Source of the DNA: Priapulus caudatus
Taxonomy: Eukaryota; Priapulida; Priapulimorpha; Priapulimorphida; Priapulidae
DNA: 38,454 nt
Assembly (NCBI RefSeq): GCF_000485595.1
Contig: NW_014577099.1
Coordinates: 875,254-913,707, forward strand
Direction: 5' to 3'
Position 1 is the first letter of the stretch; every line of letters starts with the position of its first letter. The notes below the pieces were generated by a model, which was not told where the DNA came from, searched no databases, and was given only the letters and a program-made list of their open reading frames with translations. The position numbers and the translations under genes are program-made. Below, piece by piece: positions 30,530 to 38,454 of the stretch.

Positions 30530-32160
30530 CAAGCAGACTAGCACACAATTATAGGAAGCATGGCAATCGACCTGATGGTAGTATTGCACAGATGAAAACG
30601 TCACAGTGGAATGTCGTGCATTCATGCATGTTTGTGGTATTGTGCTATGACGATGTTGTGCTATTATGCAAGCGTATCCAATTGGTGTCATGTCGACATG
30701 GTAGTACTTGCCCCATACACGCGTATGATTGTTATATGGGTAGGTAAGTGTCAAACGAAGTCATAAGTGACGTGATGCATTGTAGGGAAATGTATATGTT
30801 AACTTCGTTAGTCTCGAACGAATACTTCATGAACATGGCAGCAGCAGTTGATGTAAAGTAACAGGAAAGTAACGTGTGAAATACGAGCTGAATACTTAAG
30901 AACTGTCCGTGTATAATGCACACCCTCGAACCAGCAGGTGCCACGGAACAGCAACAAACCAGCAAAGGTGAACGCTTCAGCCGGTATGGCCGTACATTCA
31001 AGCATGCCGAGAAAGTTTCTCTGTAATATTCGCATTGCACTTGAAACTTTTATATGCTGAATTGGCTGCTGGTAAAGTTAAAATAAAGTTGAAATGATGT
31101 GTTATTATGTGGACTTATTATATGATGATCGTGTCAATTATGTTCATTATGTTATCTTCAATAAATACATAATGAATCAATAGCTATGCAAAGGTCATAT
31201 ATTTTCATCGCACAGGAACCGCGCAACGCATTATCGGTACAACGACGCCAGAGGGAAATCATTGATAAGGACAAATGATATTGTTATCATGACAAATGTA
31301 GGTAATGCATCCAATACACACATTATGAGTGTTTAAGAAACATACAACAAGGGAAGTCGATATGTGTAGTATCGTTGCTGTATTGTATTTGTGGTGAAAC
31401 GTTACTAAAGACAACAATATCGTATATTTGCGTATTACATATATTATATCGCATATCACATGATGTAGTGTATTACTATTAGCGACAATTGCTGTGAGCG
31501 ATCAGTTGAAATGTGCCGTATATAGTTTGTTTGCTGTACATAATCACTGCATTCACCGATGACATGTACGACACGACTTGCTACTGTAGCCGTAGGCCTA
31601 TGTAGTGTGGAATTAACACATGCTACGAGCAATTACTGAATGAGCTGTTATTAGTGATATGACTTGTTCATGTAGATGGCGCTGCGGATAGCGCTTGACG
31701 TTGAAAATGTATATGGGAATTTAAATTAAATGTAATAATGAATAAATCTATGGAAACTACTGTATTATATGTTTAGTGCTTGCTATATCATACAATCAAT
31801 AACAGATTGAGTTTGACATGAGTAACCATCACCACTTACAACACTTGAGTGAACACATTTGCAAAGGGTGAAATCCAACTGGAAGTGAAGTAGGCCTACA
31901 TGACATGACAAGTCTTGGACTCTTGGGTATATATCATGAATAATACGCGTATATGTGCGCATTGTTAACCAACCAGCATTTGCTGGTATATTTCACGCAT
32001 CCCTACATGTCTCCGAGAAAAGATTTGTTTGAAACTTGAAATGGGGTGAAATTTTCCCATATCCTGCACACCTAACCCAGAATATATATGTATACCGTCT
32101 TACCGTCTTTTACCGTCTTACCGTTACCAAGCGAGAAGGAAAACTACCAATAAGTGCTTT
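30530..32160. other. Long interval with repeat S copy 2 and no recognised gene
   Basis: 31187-31462 is the partner of repeat S. Elsewhere only short frames on both strands are open. One 36-codon plus-strand frame (30916-31026) ends 'ERFSRYGRTFKHAEKVSL', faintly like the tail of some retroelement polyproteins, but it is too short to call. 32096-32128 has a small 'taccgtctt' repeat just outside the MULE-2 element. Confidence 0.4.
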
Positions 32161-32163
32161 CAC

Positions 32164-32405
32164 CCTGTACACTACGGGGCACCATGCAGGACAGGCATTT
32201 TTGTACCTATAAACTTGACAAAAATGAGTTTTGTGAACACAAAACTCAATTCTGTCAATCCTGTCTCACAAAACTCAATTTTGTGAACACAAAACTCAAT
32301 TCTGTCAATCCTGTCTCACAAAACTCAATTTTGTGAACACAAAACTCAATTCTGTTAAACCGGTTCCACAAAACTCAATTTTGTAAACACAAAACTCAAT
32401 TCTGT
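32164..32405. repeat. MULE-2 left terminal inverted repeat with subterminal iterons
   Basis: The outer 31 bp match the right end. At 32224-32405 the 18-bp palindrome 'gttttgtgaacacaaaac' (8-bp arms, AA spacer) and its degenerate forms recur, joined by 'tcaattctgtcaatcctgtc' in units of about 50 bp, about 3.5 times. Subterminal repeats commonly serve as transposase-binding sites; that role here is inferred. Confidence 0.85.
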
Positions 32406-33039
32406 TCGCTGACTGGCGCTGCTGCAGCGCCGCCAGAAATGGCCGTTTGAAGTTCGCAAATCGAATGTTTGTTCACAAGAAATACCGCAAGTATACCATT
32501 GCAACGATAGTTAGAGGTTCAATTTTAGTAGCGGGTATAACTTAAGACATATTCACTTCGGATAAGAGGCATTAATTGCCTACCACAGACGTTTTTTTAG
32601 CCGGATACATTGGGGATAAGTTGGTCCATTGCATGCCCCATGGGTCGGTCTATAGACCAGCGGCAGTTAATGTAAGCGGCTATAGTACTAAAGCTAGTAC
32701 GTGGTATGAATTTGTGATAGAAATAATATCCTTACTCGACTAGCTACACTGGCCAGATGTGTTCATATTGTGTGGAAGTATTTCGGAAAGGAATTATCAT
32801 GTGAAAGTGTGAAAACATTTCTAATAGCGAGATGATGATATTGGTAATTGTTGTTACCATGGCTAATTTGAGATTGACACTTTAGCGTCAATACAGATTA
32901 ATCCACCTACCGATATTGAATTGATGTCATTGAGAATGAGAACTCAAGTTTTGTCTACGAGTTGAATAACTACGTCAAATGGTAATGCACAACACTGGAA
33001 CAAATTGAAACTTATAAGATTGTACCTGCATACATATTT

Positions 33040-33783
33040 ATGATTCGTTGTAGTCACCATGTTATCCGAAGGCAAACCGACGACAGCTTTATTGTAAAAA
33101 GCCAGACAGATGCAAAGATCGAATACATGGTCGACATTAGCAAACCATCGTGTCACTGCTATGGATGGCAACACTGTAGATTGCCATGCAAACACATGTT
33201 TGGGGTTTTTGCAAACACCGATCATACGTCGAACAGTTTAGCAGAATATTACAAATGTTCTGCATTTTTCGTACTTCATAAAGTTATCACTCTGTCTGCA
33301 ACAGAGGAAAATGCAGACTGTCAGGGAGCCAGTAGCAGTAATGATGATGGTATTAATACCATTCAGTGGGATGATGATATTACAGATGGAATCGAATGTA
33401 CTACTAACGTTAGAGAATATAGGCAGCTACCCACAAAAAGCCATACTCCACGTGCTCGACGACCCAAGTGCAGGGAGCTGCTGAAGTCAATAAACAATGT
33501 AACATACGTACTACATGACAGTATGCTGAACGATGTAGAAGTTGCCGTGTACCAGATGTACCTCAAATGAAATCAATCTGCTCACAAAAGCAGCGGGTTT
33601 ATAGTCGAGCCAAAGTTAGCGTCGAAAAGACAATGTCAGATGTTCACCGAATCTCAGCTAACTACGAAAAAGCTCAGATATTCAAAAGTAAGAATGCCCA
33701 AAAAACGACACCCGGCAACTGGGCGATTTGGCACTTCTGGTGAAATGATGAAAAAGAACGAGTTAGTAAATCTTAATGTTTAG
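33040..33783 (+). pseudogene. MULE-2 transposase 3' part with SWIM zinc finger (one in-frame TGA)
   Basis: The frame from ATG 33040 runs 176 codons to TGA at 33568-33570. It contains the lead-in 'DDSFIVKSQTDAKIEYMVDI' and the SWIM finger 'SCHCYGWQHCRLPCKHMF' (C-x-C-x(n)-C-x-H; ligands at about residues 39, 41, 50 and 52). Then come 'AEYYKCSAFFVLHK', an acidic stretch and 'REYRQLPTKSH'. The same phase stays open after the TGA for 70 codons to a TAG at 33781, ending in a basic tail with 'RMPKKRHPATGRFG'. The open phase extends upstream without an ATG to about 32986 ('EQIETYKIVPAY'). The catalytic domain is missing, so the protein cannot transpose by itself. A SWIM finger would bind DNA or proteins. 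Confidence 0.8.
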
Positions 33784-33936
33784 AATTGAGTTTTGTGTTT
33801 ACAAAATTGAGTTTTGTGGTACAGGATTGACAGAATTGAGTTTTGTGTTCACAAAATTGAGTTTTGTGAGACAGAATTGAGTTTTGTTAGACAAAATTGA
33901 GCCCTGTCCTGCATGGCGCCCCGTAGTACACCGGGG
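33781..33936. repeat. MULE-2 right terminal inverted repeat with iterons
   Basis: Iterons 'gaattgagttttgtg' and 'acaaaattgagttttgtg' repeat in the orientation opposite to the left end, about 2.5 units over 33784-33900, then 'gtcctgcatggcgccccgta' and 'gtacaccgggg'. The ORF's final TAG lies right at the inner edge, showing that coding sequence abuts the terminal repeat. Confidence 0.85.
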
Positions 33937-33939
33937 CAA

Positions 33940-35336
33940 TGTATTTTAGGCGCTTACGGCTGCCAGGCATTTGCAAATTATCCGTTTGAAAGTAGGATTT
34001 CAGGAAGGAGCAAATCGGAATAATGGGATTGTAATCGGCTGATATTGTGAATAACATTTGTTGTATTTAACATTTGTTGTTGAGGTTGTAAGGCTGTTCT
34101 GTTGAGGGAGCTGGTGTTTAAGAGATCCGGCGGAACAGTAAGTGACCATCTACTACGATTCAGGCTTAATTACCAATTTATATAATTCCGATAACCTCAT
34201 TTATGGTGTTCATGGATATGAGAATTGCTAGCACGCTCATATATTAAAGACATGTATGTATTTGCTTTTTGCAGAATTTAATGCTAACTACCTACCGTTC
34301 ATACGGTTGGTACGTTCATAAAGCATCTCAATAAAAGTCGGATTGTCTTCGCGTATTCGTCGACTGTTGTAGTGAAGTCTGATGTTTCCGCACACACACG
34401 TTCACCGCCCAATACCCTACAGTCGGACAGCGCCGCCGCCGAGCGTGTACGCGTACATTGCCCACCCACACACGTTCGCCTCGATACCCGTCAGGGAGCG
34501 GACGACCAGCTTACAGACAGCGAGCGTCTAATTAAATATTGACTAATACGAGTCATTTCGCCCTCATGAAATATTGTAGTTTGGTCGGGTCAGGAATAAC
34601 GTTGCAGCAACGTTGTAGAAACGTACGATGCGAACGTTAGACTCGCACCTTCCGACAACGTTACGTAGTAACGTTTGAACAACGCTATTACGACGTTGGA
34701 TACGTATATGGTATTATACATATTTCTCTATTATCAATTGACATGTATAGTTATGGAATTTACTATATGATATGTCAACTTATAACCTTAAGTAATTACG
34801 TCATGTTATTTAAATGTCATAGTGAAATCATCTAATCATGTCAATGTCATTATAGAATCCTCAAAGTCACTGGTAAGCTAAGCTGGTTTAATACTAATAG
34901 ATGTTCTCGCAACCCTTATTACAGCAGGTTTTTGTTTAGATTTCTTGCAAAACCAGTCTATGAATCTACACACTGAAAGAACGAAAACAGTCAATGCATT
35001 CAAAAGTCTTTCTTTATTGTTGTTATTATTTGCTTATTTTTTGATTCATTTTGTGCTCAATTGCAATGGCTCCATATATATTGTTATTATGAAATGGCAA
35101 AAGTACTTGTATTTCCAGATACGCTTCCTGAGTGTAGTTGGTGGACGAGACGTCCAGGCAACGGCTAAGCTGGTATTGCAGAAAGTTGCATGGAATCATG
35201 TGTTGTAGCATTTGAACAGGCAAGGGAGGAGGGGGGGACTGTGTTATGATATCCATTATCATGAATTATATGTATTGTTGGTTGAAAACACAAACATAAT
35301 TACTTAAAAACATGGCCCACATTTATGGGCCAACAT
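33940..35336. other. Interval without recognised genes
   Basis: An AACGTT/ACGTT-rich cluster lies at 34598-34700. A GC-richer patch at 34385-34530 has 'cacacacgttc' twice. 35026-35262 has an 87-codon plus frame (34945-35208) and a 78-codon minus frame, both unrecognised. 35240-35310 resembles 27503-27570 ('atgaattatatgtatt', 'ttggttgaaaacac'). No tRNA or other RNA gene is seen. Confidence 0.4.
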
Positions 35337-35780
35337 TTATTAACATTTGGTCGTGAAGTTGAACTTTTCACTATAAACCAACAGTGTTCTTCATCATACT
35401 ATAAAATGTTATTTTGTAATAAATCAAGTGCTCTCTCGAATGCAGCATTTTTCCAATTTCCCAAGATGGCGAACAGTTTTAACTCGGTGGTTAAGAGATT
35501 TAAATTGGAGCATGTTCAGATTTGTTGCTTTCACTTCATCGTTAAAAACATTTTCTATTAATAACCGGACGAAAGATGATATTAACTTTATTTAAATGTC
35601 CACTTAAGTAGACATCATCTATGTCTTTAAACTCTCAGTGATGTTATCAGTCAGAAAAGGATTGTTTCTATTAGATTGATTTGACTGATAGATTGGTTCA
35701 GCATTGAATGCGTCACACCAGACGGGAGAATTAAACCAATTCTTTTTAAGGTAATCAATCGGTAATGTTTTTTTTTCTGA
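35337..35780 (-). pseudogene. MULE-1 fragment, second copy
   Basis: DNA 35337-35780 is nearly identical to 18419-18862. It contains the opposite-strand frame 'LKKNWFNSPVWCDAFNAEPI', 'YQSNQSNRNNPF' and 'LTDNITE', then a frame change and the C-terminal part. It starts at the same point as the conserved 'aacatttggtcgtgaagttg' and is cut at the inner edge of the right inverted-repeat arm near 35780. The SWIM finger is not included. Confidence 0.85.
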
Positions 35781-36765
35781 CCGACGGCCTCGCGGGCACA
35801 GAGTCCAATGGCTTCTGAGAGTACCATGCCAAAATGCCATAGCCGACCAGTGAAGTGACCTTTAGTACCACAAACGGCCCCGTGCGCCCATTTGGACGGT
35901 AGCACAATGACTCAAGAAAATTTGAGGGTTCAGTCTGTTAATTTGGAGGTTTAATCCTAACCCTAACGCCTAATAAAATCTATTTCCGGGGGGAAATACA
36001 ACCACTATTCAAATTAGTTTTAATCAGTATCTTCTGCAAGTAAGGTAAATTGCAAAAGCTTACCGTAGTGTTAATGTCATGGTAGCATTGCTGGTTTTCT
36101 ACCGAATTTTTAAGCAGACCTTCTAAACAAAGACGATCCACATCAGACTGCCAATTGCACGGATAACGGCACACTGAATAGCCACTTGTGGAGATTGTAG
36201 AGGCTCCGCGCAGAGTAGTGCTGCAACCAGATGGCGGAGATTCGCGGAGTCACTTCTCCATGGCCAAATGCAGGAAGCACAGAATCGCACGCGTGTTACG
36301 TGCGTGGCGGAAATATTGAAATTAACAATGGTTTTATCACATAGTAGTTTTCATAAGCATAATGTGGATGTAGATTAACGGCTATTACAGCGTTTTATTT
36401 TTATTATTACATTACAAGTTAATTTAATTAACTTAATGTTTTATAGAACAGGCCTTCCTTGGCCGTTCAGAACGGAAGTTTGGCCAACACCGCATATGAT
36501 GGTGGAGGTCCACAATGAGGAATCTTCACATCTACAAAGGGAGAATGGACGGTTTTCCTGTCATCTTTCTACAAGCTGATCAGCTGACCAGGAAACCGCT
36601 GCAGTTCATGCAGCAGAGAGCGCTACTGTATATTGCAAGAGAATAGCTTCATGTATGTCATCTCAGAGTAAACATTTTTACACAGCTGCTTTCTCAGAAA
36701 TACTTTATAATGAGCGACAAGTTAGAACATATACTTTTTTAACAGATTGTCTTGGACAGAAGGAC
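35781..36765. repeat. Right arm of the large inverted repeat
   Basis: This is the reverse-complement partner of 29500-30403. Relative to the left arm it has many extra single bases, for example 'ctaataaaatctatttccgg' versus the reverse complement of 'ccacggaaagatttattag', plus a few longer differences. The outer end near 36765 passes straight into a possible MULE-1 5' region. Confidence 0.9.
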
Positions 36766-36839
36766 TGCCTCTGAAAACGGATGGTGCACGACGAAAACAC
36801 TCAACAAGTACTTCGCACGCAGCCACTCTGTTGAAGAGA

Positions 36840-38130
36840 ATGCTCTTACCATGTAGATGGACATGACCATTGTTATGAACCTCGTTGAACTGTTCAATGC
36901 GGCAGACAGGACATCAGAAGAGTGGATTGAAAGAGTTAGGGCCTGCCTGTAGCATCTTAAAGATCTCGAAGAACTCACTGACACTACCCTCCAATTAGTT
37001 TCTATCAAACCCATGCCACGCAATGAAAATTGTCACCCATCCGTCTGAGTTCTATTACTTTTAATGACCCGGGCTAACTGGTTCTTCGGAGGACTTCAAT
37101 GCCATGCTCCGTCGATTTCGCAAGATTAAACCTCTTTGTACAGCATGGATAAAGATTAGTAGTCTCAGAGCAGGGAGCGTCACGAAAATAGGTTAAGATC
37201 AAGTTCTCGGCGTAATTTTCACGTACCTTCAATGTGCTCCGGGCAATTTCCATGAATGAAAACACCAATAGAACCATTTTATTTTTTGCAAGCCTCTGGA
37301 AACTGGTTATCAAAGTGTATCATGCCAGTCACTTGGATACTGCCGCTAGAGAAAATACTCGCAAATTCATTTGTAACATTTGATAACAACTTCGAGGGTG
37401 AATTTCAGTTAGACCTTATGTCAGAAACAGAAAAACCATTACCGATTGATGATCCTTAAGGAAAGAAGAGGATTGGATTTAATTCTCCCGTCTGACTTGC
37501 ACGCATTCAATGCGGAACAATTTATCAGCAATCAAGGTACTCTCATAGAAACAATCCATTTTGCTTAGCTGGACTGCATAACATTCATTCGAGAGAAAGT
37601 TTTTAAAGACCATAGGAGTGAACGTTAAGTGGGGACATTTAATAAAGTTAATTCGCTTTCGTCGGTTATTATGAAAATGTTTTAAGCGATGAGAGGGATG
37701 AAAGCAACAAAGCCTTGAACAGGGGACTCCAATTTAAATCCTGCGTATATCCACCGTAGTATTTAAAACTGTTCACGGCTACTCTGCGGAAATTGGAAAA
37801 TGCCTGCATTCGACGAAGGAAGCGATATGAATTTATTACAATAACATTTCTTATAGTCATGATGAAAACACTGTTGGTTTATGAGTGAAAAACGCTTCAA
37901 CTTCACACAAAGGGGGTGACCAGAGACATTAGTGAACGATTGATTGATAGGAGATTTTCTTTATGCGAGAATGCCTAAATTTACTGTCAAGATCACTTGA
38001 TGTGCTAGAAGGAAGAAGAGTTTCCTCCACTGATAAAGTTCTAATATCGAGGACCATCCCGTATGAGATGGATATCTAAAACAAATGTTGAGATACATAG
38101 GATTGAAGTTTAGGCGTTAATTAGAATTAG
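36840..38130 (+). pseudogene. MULE-1 fragment, third copy (plus strand, insertion-rich)
   Basis: From about 36987 the DNA matches the reverse complement of 25195-25260 ('actaccctccaattagtt', 'caatgaaaattgtcac'). From about 37100 to 38100 it matches the reverse complement of 19160 down to about 18200, including the landmarks 'gcaagcctctggaaactgg', 'gcaaattcatttgtaac', 'gaccttatgtcagaaa' and 'ttcctccactgataaagttc'. Many inserted bases break the frame, and the longest readable run is 67 codons at 37256-37459. The SWIM finger region lies near or beyond 38130 and is not recognisable. This copy links the 25-kb fragment and the 18-kb fragment as parts of one family. Confidence 0.75.
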
Positions 38131-38454
38131 CGGATATTTAGGGTAATTAGGGTAGTTTGTGTGGTACGAGGAGGTAAAGATGTATTGTAGACGAGAGAGA
38201 GAATGATGGTGACAGAGGAAAGCGGCAAATTCTAAAAGTTTTTCATAATGAGTCATTGCGGAGTTAAATTGATAAGATGGACGCACCGAGCAAAAACGGA
38301 GCCACATACATGTCTGGCACAGGGTGCAGAGTCCAGTTAATGAGATAATAACTCTATAATCCCCCAGCAACTTTGCAGGCTAATCGACCCTTACTGCCCA
38401 AGTTACCGATGCTCAAAGATGCACTGAATTGCAATACATGGGGGAGGGACGAAG
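38131..38454. other. Window end, nothing recognised
   Basis: Only short frames are present, and no motif or repeat partner was recognised. Direct alignment to earlier copies fades near 38130. Confidence 0.35.

Larger units (their letters stand above)
32164..33936 (+). mobile_element. MULE-2 DNA transposon, internally deleted, with terminal inverted repeats
   Basis: Left end 'tacggggcaccatgcaggac' and, inverted, right end 'gtcctgcatggcgccccgta' (33906-33925) are reciprocal with one mismatch. The match extends outward to CCC/GGGG at about 32164 and 33936. Inside each end lie arrays of palindromic iterons, followed by a 3' transposase piece on the plus strand. At 1.77 kb it is far too short for a full MULE; the catalytic region is deleted. 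Flanks 'agtgctttc' and 'aatgtattt' are only partly alike, so a 9-bp target duplication is not proven. Parts of the family recur at 22060-22520 and 27864-28131. Confidence 0.8.

Noticed and set aside
30916-31026. 36-codon frame ending 'ERFSRYGRTFKHAEKVSL', faintly like the tail of retroelement pol proteins
   Set aside because: Too short and no adjacent retroelement sequence supports it.
32164-33936. CRISPR-like array from the regularly repeated iterons
   Set aside because: Repeats are palindromic, differ in spacing, are inverted at the two ends of one element and lie in animal DNA; they are transposon ends.

Overview
The window looks like animal (metazoan) nuclear DNA, probably from a marine invertebrate; the species cannot be told. 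It contains fragments of an RBM46/RBM47/A1CF-type RNA-binding protein (an animal family), BEL/Pao retrotransposon pieces (animal-restricted), a Copia pol remnant, two families of MULE-like DNA transposons with SWIM zinc fingers, ATT microsatellites and short TTAGGG-type runs. I see no bacterial operon structure, no convincing tRNA or rRNA gene and no CRISPR array. No complete conventional host gene could be established. The window is best read as a transposon graveyard, with a few RNA-binding-protein fragments and one or two small intact ORFs.

Layout. 1-4400 is a diverged, insertion-rich copy of 10520-14815. Both carry an RBM46-like 5' fragment, an ATT-rich tract and an unknown minus-strand ORF. 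4550-8700 is GC-rich, with a CpG-island-like core, and holds a garbled copy of a small membrane-protein ORF that is intact at 27652-27849. 9.78-10.06 kb is a BEL/Pao gag scrap. 10.7-11.8 kb is a 526-bp tandem duplication, and 14.8-15.2 kb is a further partial copy followed by a BEL/Pao pol scrap. 15.9-16.6 kb is a 324-bp tandem repeat. 16.63-18.01 kb is a dispersed repeat, seen again at 20.59-21.89 and in part at 28.90-29.38; it holds a strange integrase-then-gag chimera. 18.0-19.2 kb (minus) is a MULE-1 transposase C-terminal half with a SWIM finger.

22.06-24.07 kb is a Copia RT/RNase H remnant butted against a MULE-2 fragment. 25.8-26.5 kb is the best RBM46-like copy, with RRM1 and half of RRM2. 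27.2-28.1 kb has a BEL gag scrap, the small intact ORF and a MULE-2 fragment. 29.5-30.4 and 35.8-36.8 kb are arms of a large inverted repeat. Between them, at 32.16-33.94 kb, lies a recognisable 1.8-kb MULE-2 element with terminal inverted repeats, palindromic subterminal iterons and a SWIM-domain ORF. Two more MULE-1 copies flank the right arm in opposite orientations.

How it fits together. Most features are related to each other by duplication, not by pathway. Copies near the two ends of the window (1 to about 8.6 kb and about 35.8-38.4 kb) are longer than their internal partners, mostly through scattered single-base insertions. That is what uncorrected long reads look like. Some frame breaks near the ends may therefore be sequencing error and not decay.
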